Assembly: GCA_028641055.1 (NCBI GenBank) | Contig: CM054057.1 | Coordinates: forward strand, 324,328,941 to 324,392,940 | Origin: Alopecurus myosuroides | Taxonomy: Eukaryota; Streptophyta; Magnoliopsida; Poales; Poaceae | Direction of reading: 5' to 3' | DNA length: 64,000 nucleotides | Shown here: piece by piece, positions 1-11,764 of the stretch | How positions within the stretch are numbered: the stretch's first letter is position 1 | Layout of the letters: each line of letters opens with the position of its first letter | Translations under genes and position numbers: made by a program | Notes under the pieces: model-generated | The model's database searches: none | Told to the model about the DNA's origin: nothing | What the model saw: the letters and a program-made list of their open reading frames with translations, nothing else

Positions 1-510
1 CTTCTTATTTTGCTTCATCGCTGGGGGTTCTTCGCCCCGGTCCTCGCCGTCCTCTCCATCATGATCGACATCCTCCTGCCACTCATCGTCTGCGTCGTGG
101 TCGAAATCATCCGGCCACTCAGGGTCGTCGTCGTCGTGGTCCTCGTCCTCCTCCTCCTCCTCCTCTTTCACCTCCTCCAACTCCTCCTCCGACTTGTCGT
201 TTTTAGGTCCACCGGAGGGATATTTAGGAGATTCCGGGTCGACGTCTGAGGGCGCCGATGCTCTTGCCTCATACCAGGGGCGGTGGTTCTCCTTGTCTTC
301 ATTGCTGGGGTTGTCGCTAGGGATGTCGGGGTCGCTATGCCACTCGTCCACCATTGCTTTTTGGTTGTATCGTTCGTCTTTGGGATAGGCGTTTCGGGAG
401 AGAGAGGTTGAGAATGAACTGGGTACTGCATCGTAGTGTTCCCCTTTATTAACATGAAGGTGGTAATTGCAACTTAAGGGAGCATGCGAAAGTGTGCATA
501 AAATTATCAT
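1..510 (-). CDS. Acidic protein, C-terminus beyond the window edge
   Basis: An open frame of 170 codons enters from the left edge with no stop before base 1. The upstream in-frame stop lies just before the ATG at 510; a second in-frame ATG at 354 is an equally plausible start. Residues 53-106 are polar and proline-rich. Residues 107-160 are extremely acidic (long Glu and Asp runs, with repeated Asp-His and Trp-containing motifs). The rest of the tail, beyond the window, is not visible. Such acidic low-complexity proteins occur both in grass transposon-encoded ORFs and in host nuclear proteins, and I do not recognise a family. The reading frame, rather than the opposite strand, is favoured because purine-rich GAG/GAC codons dominate the minus strand. 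Confidence 0.4.
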   Translation of the reverse strand, partial: MIILCTLSHAPLSCNYHLHVNKGEHYDAVPSSFSTSLSRNAYPKDERYNQKAMVDEWHSDPDIPSDNPSNEDKENHRPWYEARASAPSDVDPESPKYPSGGPKNDKSEEELEEVKEEEEEEDEDHDDDDPEWPDDFDHDADDEWQEDVDHDGEDGEDRGEEPPAMKQNKK

Positions 511-957
511 ATGACTTTTTAATTTATTTTAATTATTAGTAATTACTACTATGTGTATAAGTTAGGAAGCGGCCGGAAATATGAGAAATTTATGACCCAA
601 AAACATACGCTCAATCTAAAGCGTGTTAGTGGATACTTAAGATTATATTATTTTCAAAAGATATTGAATCCAAATTTTCATTTTTGTTCCTATTTTATTA
701 AAAATGACGCACTTCATTATTATTATGGCCATGCGTGAAAAACGATATCATGAAACATGTATAAAATGCTTGACAAATAGGAAAAATTACGGAAGAAACA
801 TGTAATATTAAAAACCATCCGCCATGTTCACAAAAGCAAAATAAAGTTTCCAACATCATAGTACTACAATGAATTCAGAACCTCGACCAAAGTTTACAAG
901 ACACTTCAAATTCTCCAAGAACCAGTTCAAGTAGACCATCATTTTATACTAACGTAA
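511..957. other. AT-rich spacer, nothing recognised
   Basis: AT-rich intergenic sequence between the acidic open frame and the B3 pseudogene. I see no ORF of substance, no terminal repeats and no RNA gene. Confidence 0.5.
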
Positions 958-1880
958 TTACTCCAAGGAAATATGACGAATCTTGAAGGTAAATAGGAAA
1001 ACCCCAGAGAATCCAGTGAATAGAACGAACTGCATCATGTCTCCAATTTGTAAGTGATCTTCCTTCTCCATGAACTTCGTCCAACCATTAACATGAACGC
1101 GGCCATCTTGTGAAGAAATAGTGTACGTGGTCCAAACTTTACTGTAGACGTGAATATCATCATTGATAGTTGAAGGTGCCACAATGGTAATGAGACCAAA
1201 ATTATGCATGGCTTCGGTGACAAGACGACGAGGAAGTTTCTGTTGAACAACATTTATTATTGAACACATATTGGTAATAAATTTATGTAATAAATAATGT
1301 ATCTGACAAAATATTATGAAGAAGAAAGTATAAAACAATTGCTCACCAGTTCCTGTTTCACATAGTTTGTCCAGTTCAAGGTATGGAGGAGGGTCTTACA
1401 TGTGCTCATACTATACTCACCAGCCTCATGATAGTCAACATACTGTTTAAGATGACCAACATTGTCTATTACCATATCCATCATACTCCGGTTAATAATA
1501 GTACACTAAGTTGGAATGAACGAGTCAATGATTCGGCGGTTTTTGTTGGATAGTTTGTAATATGCTATGAAAGGATCAACAATTTCAAAATATTAGTACA
1601 TGGATGGAAGATCGGCTAGTGGATGAGGTCACAGGGATTGATGAACCTTCCTCATGAAGAGAGAAAACAAGCTCATCTCCCATACTTAGGCGATAAGTTC
1701 AAATAAATTATTTCCACTGAGTGTTAACGAAGAAGGTTCTTTCTTCAGCGTTTGTAACCCTAACATTGAACTTGAAACCCTTTTATGTACTAATCTTGAC
1801 CTTTAAATATTTTTTTTAGACATGGCAATGCCAAACTTCTCAAGGAAACATGCTCTAATATAGTAAGGGACTTATTGGAA
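958..1880 (-). pseudogene. B3-domain (REM-type) transcription factor pseudogene
   Basis: Two degenerate B3 DNA-binding domains lie in tandem on the minus strand. The C-terminal copy (958-1239, 93 codons plus stop) follows a splice acceptor AG at 1240-1241. It has the family pattern: LPRRLV at the start, GRVHVNGWTKF in the middle, then GDMMQFVLF and a final strand. A short upstream piece (1347-1409) ends at a GTGAGC donor at 1346 and joins it in phase. The N-terminal copy (about 1590-1880) keeps FLEKFG, RTFFV, TQWK, GDELVFSL and HVLIF. It contains in-frame TAA and TGA codons where the family has sense codons, and a further TAG lies between the domains. Plant B3/REM proteins bind DNA in the nucleus and often carry several B3 copies. 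This one cannot make a full protein, though the short C-terminal exons could still be transcribed. Confidence 0.6.
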
Positions 1881-3109
1881 AAATACAAGACAATCAACGT
1901 ATTAATAAACCCCCACATGAGTAGTGTGTGAATTTGCTAAAAGGTATGAAGCCATACTTAGATTTTATACCAAAGTTGTATTCATATCATATGAGTCTAA
2001 CATATCTTTATCACTGCTATAAATTGGCAATGCTTATCACCCGTTTTAAGGAGCATGAAACATTCAAATTCGTATGTAAATGCAACCATTACTAAAAAGT
2101 TCAGATGCAAATTTGTGAGCATAACACCCACGTACAGTAAATAAAATTACATGTAGGTCCATAAGTACGAACAACTTATGTTTCTCAAAGCATCTACCAG
2201 ATCTGAACTTGAATTTTGTAACCATTTCTCATATTATACCCGCATGAACCGTAGATAATCTTACGTACATTTAGTATTCGTTAGTAATGTTAATTGTAAA
2301 CAAAAACAATTACGGTTGTTTCACCACAATTGTAGTCCAAGGTAAGAACTAAAAAGGATTTTTTTTTTATATCCTCGCCTTCACACAAACTCTTATAGTC
2401 AGAGCAAGTAGGACACTACGTGATAAAAAACAAATCAAAATAAAGGATCAAATAAAGTCGTAGTATATGAAAGTGTGGACAAAACTGCATATAGATCTAT
2501 GGCGTAGCAATTCATACCCATTTGCTCAGAGCCATCGTTAGCCTCCGATCCGATCGTAATCCACAGATCTGTTGCGAGAGACAAAAAAATTGGTTCAATT
2601 TCAAGGGGGCGTGGGTTGGAGATTGGATACACGGAGAGGGGTGAGGGGGTAGCATATTTTGCGAGAGTCGCGACAACGATCTTCTCACCAGATGGAGCAA
2701 CCGGGAGCGACGACAACGTCTGTGCAAAAGGTGCAGAGTGGGCGTTTCTGGGATGGAGGAGAGGTTCTATGGTTTATGGACTACCTATGTGGACCCACTT
2801 GTCATGCGTCGCGTACATCATGTCCCTACCATAATTTCCCCTCACAATTCATGGGATACTTCCGCTGCAATGACATTTTCCTTATAACTGTACAGCAAAA
2901 TATCGGGAGGTACACATTTCAAAACAAAACAAGATCTCAGGAGGTAGAGCCATGGGATCTGTGGGGGCGTTCCTGCCCGAGCCGGCGGCCATCATCGTTT
3001 AAGAAACAAGTGGCGGGCGTCGAGGTTGTTCCCGGAAGAGGTTTAGAGGCGGGGCGAGGCCGACCTCCGGCCGGATGCCGGCCATGTGGTGATCGCTCGC
3101 GAGCCAGGG
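1881..3109. other. Intergenic, nothing recognised
   Basis: About 1.2 kb with only short unsupported open frames. Composition changes from AT-rich to GC-rich after about 2900, which probably marks the 5' flank or leader of the gene that starts at 3110. Confidence 0.4.
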
Positions 3110-3859
3110 ATGGACGCTTTGGAAGCACAGTACCACGGTCATGTGCTGCTGGCAACTTCCCTCGGTGATCTCAACAATGAGTTCACGGCCGCTACCCTAC
3201 TTCAAGTCATGCGCACTGAGTGCTCCATCCTACATACGCGAGTAAACATCAAGGTCACTTCTCCTCCTCACGAATACTGGCTCACCTTCACCAACGCGGA
3301 TGTATGCACACGCGTTCTACACAAGTCCATGCAAGTTCGGTGCGCCGACTCCTGGATCAGGTTTGGACGGTGGCATCGTGCCGTCAGAGCCTATCGTGGA
3401 GCTTTCGAGTTCAAGACTATGCTTAGTTTTGAAGGATTATCCGACGAGGCTTCGGAGCCAGACGTGCTCAATGACATCCTCAACAAGTTAGGCGGTGAGC
3501 TCATCGGCATCATACCTCCAGAGGACAAGAGGGATCTGGTGATCACGAAATGGCTCCGCAATCCAAGCGATGTCCCCAAAGTGGTGACGGTGGAAGTCCT
3601 CGAAAGTAAGTTGCCTCTGTTTAACAACAATCCATCATCGAACGACGATGGCGAGTCACTGCCGCCTCCGATGTCACCCAGGTCCAGGCGCACTCATTTG
3701 CACATAGTCATTGTTCATGTCACATCCTTCGTAGACCATGGAAATCTGCTGGCCAAAGACTTACCAGATGTGTATCTCCCAAATGAAGGAACAGAACTAA
3801 GCCGCGAGCATGATTTCATCTGTTGGAGAGGAATGGTAGGTGGAACCGGAACTGCTTAG
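3110..3859 (+). CDS. DUF4283-like single-exon protein
   Basis: An uninterrupted frame of 249 codons from the ATG at 3110. The frame is open a few codons further upstream but has no ATG there. Residues from about 10 to 165 follow the layout of the DUF4283-type domain common in grasses: an N-terminal strand with ATSLGD, an F-T/S-N-A-D-V-C segment, IRFGRWHR, FKTMLSFEGL, then LGGELIGI and PSDVPKVV. These proteins are usually linked to LINE ORF1 or retrogene-like loci and are thought to bind nucleic acid. No zinc knuckle follows here. The C-terminal third (about 175-249) has no recognised domain. No intron signals are needed. The gene is intact, unlike its surroundings, so it may be a young retrocopy or a domesticated sequence; expression is unknown. 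Confidence 0.5.
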   Translation: MDALEAQYHGHVLLATSLGDLNNEFTAATLLQVMRTECSILHTRVNIKVTSPPHEYWLTFTNADVCTRVLHKSMQVRCADSWIRFGRWHRAVRAYRGAFEFKTMLSFEGLSDEASEPDVLNDILNKLGGELIGIIPPEDKRDLVITKWLRNPSDVPKVVTVEVLESKLPLFNNNPSSNDDGESLPPPMSPRSRRTHLHIVIVHVTSFVDHGNLLAKDLPDVYLPNEGTELSREHDFICWRGMVGGTGTA

Positions 3860-3970
3860 ATCTGAATTTGTGCTATTCCTACCTATCTTGTTAGTTTCAA
3901 TTCGGTTGTAATAATCATGTATTGGAATGTCACAAATAAGTGTTCGAGAAAATTCGATAAATTTATGTTA

Positions 3971-4259
3971 CTCCCTCCGGTTTTGTATACAAGGCCACTA
4001 TCAAAAATACATTTTGTATTTATACAAGGCCACTATCTCTTCCCGAGAAGAATTAACTATAATTTTACCTCGTAAAATGGTACTCGTTATTATAAATGTT
4101 GCATGCAACCATAGAGAATGAGGCCTCACATGCAACACATTTAATTAGCACAAAACACAAGAGGTTTTCCATGCAATTAATCGTGGTATTTAATAGTGTG
4201 CTTTGTTTCTTAGTATCTAGGAATAGAGATTGCGGCCTTGTATACAAAGATGGACGGAG
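3971..4259. mobile_element. Stowaway-type MITE
   Basis: 289 bp bounded by inverted ends CTCCCTCCG and CGGACGGAG-type, with a further match of TTGTATACAAGGCC between the two termini. It is flanked by TA on both sides (3969-3970 and 4260-4261), the Tc1/mariner target duplication. It is too short to encode a transposase, so it is non-autonomous. Confidence 0.9.
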
Positions 4260-4297
4260 TATGAAGTTTCAGACAATACATCTTGAAAGTTTTCTGA

Positions 4298-4948
4298 AAG
4301 TAGGATTCGAGAAAATACCTAATATTTGAGGAATGTCCATCAAATGGGGACTAGTATGTGTGCAAATTGTATGGGTGCCATTTTGCACCATATTTGTTAA
4401 GGTTGCTTCACAAAAAAAGTCAATTTTGACACTTTTATATGGAAAAATGACATTTCGAAAATTAATTTGAAAACCCAACTTGGAAACATTGTTCTCCCAT
4501 ACGAAGGTACAACTACCCGCAACATATGGGAACTAGATCACAAACTATGCCTGGTGCATGGTCATAACTTTGTCATTTGGCTTTGAAACCCATTCTCATG
4601 TTCACCGATGATAGGCCTCCTTGTGATGCAACTTTATGTAAAGTATGACAAATCTCAGGTTTATCGTTTTTCATAGAAACTAGTGGACATAAGAGGAGTC
4701 CATGTCAAAGGTTTTTTTTTTGAGTTAGCTTTCACTTTTTTTAAGTTTTTTTTGTAAATTTTGCCAAAATGCCCAGCATGTCGATCCACTCAAAGGGCTA
4801 GAATTTTCTAAAACTATGGACGTTTCTATGAAATAACCAACCCATGTGCACCTTAAAATGATTTTTGCGGAAATTCATGATGAAAGTATCACACACTTGT
4901 AGTTCAAATTTGAATCAGTTTCGGCAAATCAGCATAAGATGAGTTAAA
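4298..4948. repeat. Detached unit of the 655-bp tandem repeat
   Basis: One unit of the same repeat that forms the array at 11765-14022, including the shared phrases CCATCAAATGGGGACTA, GGTTGCTTCACAAAAAA and GATGATAGGCCTCCTTGTGA. It stops abruptly after GAGTTAAA at 4948, where the array copies would continue with GGCAAAATTAGG. It was evidently part of one array before the retroelement at 4949-11764 came to lie between. Confidence 0.85.
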
Positions 4949-5471
4949 ACTCGAGGAAACTCGAAGATATTTTCACTAATAATTGAGTCTAAGTCAATGT
5001 ACACTACATTGTACAAGTTTCTTTGAGCAGTATTCCTCTTGAGACCATTAGATTGAACCAAATGGAGTCCTAAACATAGAAAATACCCATTATACCGTAA
5101 GAATCTTATTGGTTATTCATCACCTAGTGAATGTACTAAATGTTCTTCAGAAAGTTGTGAGGGATAGGAAACCATACCTATTCATCGGAGAACGAAACTT
5201 GGTATCCACTATGTGGTGGAAATACCACGTGTTCTTAGTGAGACTACTAGGAAGGCCTAGTAACCAGGCAGAGTTGTCCTAACAACTGGCATACTATTAG
5301 ATTATCATACAAGACAGTGGAAGGTGAACAATCAAGACAAGAGGCTACACATGCCAAGGTCAACACAAGAAACAGATGTGAAGATTCAACGGTCTACAGA
5401 AGTTCTCTCTACCTATCTTTACGTGAGAGAGGTTGAACTTCGGGACAAAGTTCTTGTTAAGGGGGAGATAC
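4949..5471 (+). pseudogene. 3' internal remnant and PPT of a gypsy-like element
   Basis: Degenerate sequence leading into a purine-rich tract (AAGGGGGAGATA, 5460-5470) directly before an LTR-like TGTACCATCCC start. This is the usual 3' end of a Ty3/gypsy internal region. Short open pieces just upstream (5324-5509) may derive from the end of the polyprotein but no domain is readable. No 5' LTR is present, so the element is truncated on its left. Confidence 0.45.
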
Positions 5472-8400
5472 TGTACCATCCCAGTGTTTGGGAAGTTATA
5501 AGGATCTAAATATAATATGTGCATTTCCAAAGCATGCATCTGAAAGTACGGGAAATTTTGGCGCGAAAGTTTAAACGAATCAGAGTGACCAAAGTTTTAC
5601 TTGACATGATGAAATAGGTCTAGTTCATCTAGTCAAGAGTACATTTGGAGTGATCTTTATAACAAGTATCTTAAGAAACCAAATCACCTGGTTACAAAAA
5701 CCATAGTTGGTTATGACCAACACAAACTCTCAACAACCTAAACCACAAGTCTTTAAGTGACTTGGGATAATGCATTAGGTATCTAGAACCCAAAGAGAGG
5801 TGAGTATCCAAATCACATAGTTGATGATCATACTTTCACAATTGAGTAATGCACAATTGAACCATCTCATCAATGGAGATGCTATCTCCTACAAAACAAC
5901 AACTCTCTAAGTTATCAACCATTCACCCAAAACCTTCATAAACTATCTCATAATTGTTAAGTGCACCTTCATAAATAAATAACAAAGTTTCATAGAACAC
6001 AAATGATACAAACAAGTGCTAACCTAAAACCCACAAGTGGGAAATTACTTACTAATTGTATTAACAAATTTATCGAATATGTACATGTCTCCTCAACCAT
6101 AAAAGAAGTACCCAAAAGAAGAAATAAATCTTCTTAAACTACTGTTAAACCTTGATCATTACATAGGATATTCCCAAATCTCTATATCTGCATTATGAAT
6201 GTCAAAGTTAATAAAGAGAAGGATATAAAGTAACAACATGAAACCTAAGAAAAACAGCTAACAACTTTGACATAAGTCATTAAACCCAATACCCTTCACA
6301 TGCTCATTGTTTCAATCATCTTATACAAGTGAGAATATGAAATCACAACATATCATTAAACCATTTGATCAATTTACTGTTAAGTCATCATTCCATTAGC
6401 ATTCCACACTTCTATTAAAACTCAACAACTCCACAACTAGAATACCTCTGGATACATCTAATACATAATAACAAGTTATAACCTCAATGAGAGGAAGAAA
6501 ATTCGAAGCTAAGTAAAACAATCATGTATGATATAAGAGCATAACTTATGGGAAGCAAAACAAGAAGTATATGGAAGGATAATAAAATCATGAGCTAACT
6601 CTTAATCTAGATCTTGTTATGTTGTCAAGACCATTCTATCTTGTTTCCCAATCTTCTCTAAGTCATTCTGCAAGAGAAGCAACCCACAAGAAAGGAGGAA
6701 CTACCACAAGAAGATCTACAGAAGGATTCTTTAGGTTGTCTTAGAAGTGCTAACTCAATCTATCCTAGAGAATTTGGAAAATCATACACCAAGATCAATC
6801 CTTATTAAACTATCTAGAAACAATGTGGTATTCTAATGTTGGTGTTATATAGAAGTAGTTTGGAAACAAGTTTGCAACCTTGTTAACAAATCACTTTTGT
6901 AGGCTCTAACAATTGAGTGTCATATACAAATAAACATAAGGTTTGATAATCTTGTATCTATCATCCATTTGTATATGAAAAGGAATTTGAGGGCAAGCCT
7001 TGCAAACTTGTCAACAAATTCTTCTTATATGCATAAGGAAAACTGATGCTATAAAATACACCTACATTCTGTTATATACAAAACCATGATCCATAGAAGG
7101 AGAAGTATAACAAGGAGAAAATAATAAACCACATTATAACTTGAACCACTTATAAGTAAGGAAGAAACCAAGATAAGGAAGAAAACAAGCAACATGTTTA
7201 AATCCAAGTGTTTGATGTTATATAAGAATAATTTGATTACAAGGTCAGATCAACCTTGTGGACAGAATATTCATGTAAGCATTAAAACAACTGAGTTTCA
7301 ATAATCTATTTTTCATCATAATTGAATACACCATAAGAATGAAATGGTTATGGCATTAAATGAATTCATTTCATCAGGAGCTACAATTTACTACTGAAGT
7401 CAGTATCTGGGAACCACTCCATATATCCTATCAGCTCTAGTGGTGAATTTCTTAAGTCAAGAGACCATCAAGGGATGATATTACTTGCAAAGGACCAAGG
7501 CAATATCTTAAGACTATTGACAACTAGAGACAAGAACATCAAGCAACAGAAGACCACAAGAAGCAACACTGCCTCAGTAAGGAAGCATAAGAAATTATCC
7601 AGTGAATGATTAGGTATTATTAGAGAACCTATAATCTCTAATCCTTGACAAGCTCATCTGAGATGAGGAACATATAATAATATCTTCAATGGAAACAATT
7701 ATCAAGTATGAAATAATAACCAGCCATTTCATCCACATGTCTTGAGATGTGGAGGTTAATGGTAACATACTTAATATCTTGTTTTCCAAATCCTTTCATA
7801 GATAAGACTAACAGATGATAACAAAAATTCATCCACACATAAACATACAAGTGATCACTTGTTTCTAAAAAACAAGCATGGGATAATATTCATACTTGGA
7901 ACCTGGTGGAAAACAAACAAATAAGATTTCAATGCCACTCAAGTTTCCATTAATCAAGTACTAAAAACAGCAACCCTTTCTTTCACATACGTAAGTAAGA
8001 TGTCAACCAAAAATGGATAAGAGTTACAATTATGAAAATAACAAAGCCTCATAAAGAGAAAACAAATCCATTCATTAACCAACACCATTTAGTTTGACAG
8101 AGAATACAATTCTATATTAAGTGATTTTCATCACAGTGCATAGAACATTACCAAGTAGTTTTACCAAATTACTTTCTATAAGGAATTGTATAAAATATGA
8201 TCCACTTATAACACACCACTTGTGAACCATGTGTGTGTTGTGTGAATATAATATTCATGCCTAAAGTAAATTTTAAAACATTTAATAAATTAAAGAGAGT
8301 GAAAACAACAAAATCACTTAATCTAGCACCCTAATTAAAAAATACAAATATTGCTCAAATTCACCAAAACAAAGCATGGTGAGGTTGCAAATTTGATAAG

Positions 8401-8621
8401 CTTTCCAAATATAATTTTTAATAATTTTTAGGTTCACAATTTGGCCCTGAAAACAAAGGTTTTCTCTCAGTTTTAGAAACATAAGGACTTAGTTGTAAAG
8501 TTTTAAAACTAGCCAGGGGGTTGTGGGAAAAATCCCTTCTGTCTTCCTCCAGGCCGGCACCGTGCGTGTCGACACCACCGCCGATGCATGGCCACCTCCT
8601 GCTCGCCGCTTCTGCGCCCGG

Positions 8622-8628
8622 ATAAAGC
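8622..8628 (+). promoter_or_regulatory. TATA-like box in the LTR L1 island
   Basis: ATAAAGCCC sits in the GC-rich island and is followed by a CT-rich initiator-like stretch (TCTCTCTACTCCCTCTCTCC, about 8650-8670). The same TAAAGCCC wording occurs in two other long LTRs here, each upstream of a GTGAG splice donor. Confidence 0.4.
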
Positions 8629-8956
8629 CCAGAGAAGGCGTCTACAGCTCTCTCTACTCCCTCTCTCCCATCTCGCTCGCTCTCTGTCCCTCTCATGCCT
8701 GGAACACACCAAACCCTAACCCTAACTGTCGGCTGCCACTCGCCGTCGTCGCCGACTCCGGCCGTCCCGAGTGAAATCAAGACCACCACGAGCTTCCTCT
8801 CGGCGTGCTCTACCTCTCCAGCAAACCTCGTTTGCTGGGAAGCCCCGAAGAGGCCGAATCGAGCCGTCTTCTTCGATTCTGTCCGCCACAGAGAAGACCT
8901 CGCCGCCGGCGACTCAGGCCTCTTCGCGCATCACCGACACCTCCACGAGCTTCATG

Positions 8957-10379
8957 GTGAGGAGGGGAACCTCGGAGTATTTTTGGTTCGACTTATTGCG
9001 CTCAAAATCGAAGTATCACCGAGCACCACCGTCCGCCGCCGCGCCGATGGGCGCCGGCTCACCTCCGGTGACCATTTGGTCGATGCGCCACCACCTTTAG
9101 GATCCCCTAGTCACCCTCCATCTCCTGGTACTCTCCGATTGAATTAATTCGAAGCAAATCCATCGATTTGAGATCAACAGAGATGGATTGCTCTGTGATG
9201 ACGCAACCATGACATCATCATGATGTCATAAGCCTGTTTCTTTTCTTTTTTGAATTAAAACCGAATATGACAGGTGGGACCCACCTGTCAATTAAAAAAT
9301 GGCAGAAATAATTAAAATTTATTTATTCAATAACTTTAATTCTGTAAATCAGAAAAATATAAATAACATATCATATTAATCAGAAAAATAAAATATATTT
9401 GATTATAACATTTTCAAATGAATTTGATAAAGTTTAAAATTAAACATTTTTCTTTAATTAATTAAATCATTTAAAAAAATTAAGAAAAATAATAAATAAT
9501 TCATAAAATCAGAAAAATACAAGTTATATACCAAAATGCTCCAAATGACATATGCAACTCATCTATGATGTTTACAAAGTCATTTGACCAAGATTTTATG
9601 TGTGCAATGTTTTGCCTAATCATTTAATTCATTTAAAATTAATAACTTATTCAAATATTTTCAGAAAGCATAAAATGTTATATAAAATTAAAGAGAAAAA
9701 CATTTTCAACTCAAATATGTCAAACATAAAACATTTTGATTAAATTATAAAACTTGTTTCTAAAGATCTACTGGAACTCTATTATATTTCATTATGACAA
9801 GAAATAGCTGCCACAAATTATTTTCCTTATTAATAAACCCTCATGTTTTCACGCCTAATAAACTTATCATCACATGTCAATAGCAAGTTGTGTGATGATA
9901 GAGTTAGTTATATTAAACCATCATTTCAATTAAACTCTTTGTCATATGCTCCACACTTTTTGAATATAAAATAAAAGGTGATTGTTATCTTTTCAATAGT
10001 GGTTTTCCTTGTGTCATTGTCTTATTACCTAATCAAGTTATAACCAATTCTAACTAAACATGATAAAAATTGTTTGCTAAGTAAAAGTGAAACATATGTA
10101 AGTCTAAAAGAACTAAGGACCACACCACCACAAGTAATGAAACCATTCACCTAAAACCTGTGTGATTAAGTTATCATATCAAACGTAGCTTGCACTTGTA
10201 AGCTTGGGTATTTTCCAGGGTATTTCACGATGCATCTCATTACTATGCATGTATCATCCTTGACAGTGTTTTCAGTAGTCCTTACCGGGACTACTTTGCT
10301 AATTTTTAGATGTCGGGATTTTCTACGAGACCCTTGAACCCGAAGACATGGATTAATATTGTCGTTATTTCAATCTCAG
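8957..10379 (+). other. Predicted leader intron inside LTR L1
   Basis: A GTGAGG donor follows CTTCATG at 8957. AT-rich sequence runs to a T-rich acceptor TTTTTAG at 10308-10309. The 70-nt segment 10310-10379 then ends CTCAG|GCAAGT. Either 8957-10379 is one intron, or 10310-10379 is a short exon followed by a GC-AG donor. Confidence 0.35.
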
Positions 10380-11764
10380 GCAAGTTCATCACTTGCTCAT
10401 ATCCTTTGCAGTATCTCATAACAAACTATTTTAAAAAAAACTATCGTATTATCACCTAGTCTCAAAAGAATGCATGATCCTATTTTTATAATAATATGAC
10501 TAATTGAATGATTACCCAAGTGGTAGTGTTCTGTTTGGTGGGCGGATGGGACCATGGTAAGATGAATAGGTCAAAGGAAGGTTCCATCTGCATGGGAACG
10601 TATTACCTAGGAATTAACAACAACTGTCGTCAGGATTCTTGCGCCGTAAATTCGCGTTAACCATGGGTCTTCTATGGGGGGAGTAAGTCAGCTGTGATCT
10701 TTTCTTGTTCGCATGTCAACGGGCTGCCAAAGACGTACGCTGTAGGTCTTGCGAGACTACATGCACATGGGTGGGATCCCTTAATTACCATGGACTCTGT
10801 GGGTCTATGATGGTCTGCCAGGGGCGCGTAGATATCCATCGTGAGGGGTGGAATCAGGCGCTCAACCTCCTGGCAGAAATGGGTGGGCATGCGTGGCGCA
10901 GAGAAGCACGGTTTGGCTTGGACCAACAACCGGGCCCCACACCTGAGTGGGAGTGGACAGGAATGTACACCTGGTTGTGCAACATGGTCTTGGTCGTCCA
11001 TGGGTAAAGTAACGCACCTCTGCAGAGCGTAAAAGGATATGGCATGTTACCCCCTGTTCCGGGAAGGAGCTGCGAACGCCGCAGGAAAGGCAACTCCATG
11101 AAAGTTCTAATCATGTGAAGATCTCGCGGGCATAGTTTTCAGAATTAAAAGCAACCTCTTGAAGAAATTTTTACAAAACCTTGCATTACCTTATGACTCT
11201 TTCGAGTCTAAAGCTGTAGTTAGTGCATCAAACTACCCACTATATATCATGAACTTGCTGAGTAACGCTCGTTACTCATTCGTTCCCGTTTGACCCACTG
11301 CTTAGAGTTGAAGCCTATGGAAGCCGTTATCGTGAAGCCATCGCTACCTCATGAAGCTTGGTGGAGTGATCTACTACTTAGTCGGTAAAGCATCATCATC
11401 AACAACGCTGGTGGAGGAGAAGCTATCAAGGTGTAGGTAGAGACCATTCTTGGACTTAGCAGTTATAAGCCATAGTTTAGGGCTGACATCAGTCGTAGCG
11501 GATTTGGTTCTGAGCTAGAGTCATTCTCCATCTTGGAACTTCGAATTGCTTCTTATGATGTTCCATTTGCATGAGATCTTCTTTGATTCCTCAAAGAGAT
11601 TCTCCAGATTTTGTAATGAAGTTTGTATCCTATAGCTTTGCTTGGACCCGCTGTGTTTCTGTTGTACCACTCTGAGAGATGTAATATTCACGGATAAGTC
11701 CTTCTGTGAGTATTATGTCACCGACTTGCGCACTACACATGCAGTGGTGTGCTGGGTCACCACA

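Larger units (their letters stand above)
5472..11764 (+). mobile_element. Very long LTR (about 6.3 kb) of a gypsy-like element (L1)
   Basis: It begins TGTACCATCCC after a PPT and ends with TCACCACA where the tandem array resumes. The order of compositions is AT-rich (5500-8450), a GC-rich island (8500-9160), AT-rich (9200-10300), then balanced sequence to the end. It carries no protein of its own. At 6293 bp it is longer than the other LTRs in this window, so an unrecognised nested insertion in the first AT-rich arm is possible; I found no clear terminal repeats or target duplication to prove one. Only one copy is seen, so it is either a solo LTR or a 3' LTR whose element lost its left part. 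Confidence 0.55.

Noticed and set aside
2435..2716. Minus-strand ORFs possibly forming a first exon of the B3 gene
   Set aside because: No B3-like residues, no supporting splice phase, and overlapping plus-strand frames of equal length.
8711..8726. ACCCTAACCCTAAC, telomere-like repeat
   Set aside because: Only two units and of the CCCTAA type, not the plant CCCTAAA; it lies in the leader-like part of an LTR island.
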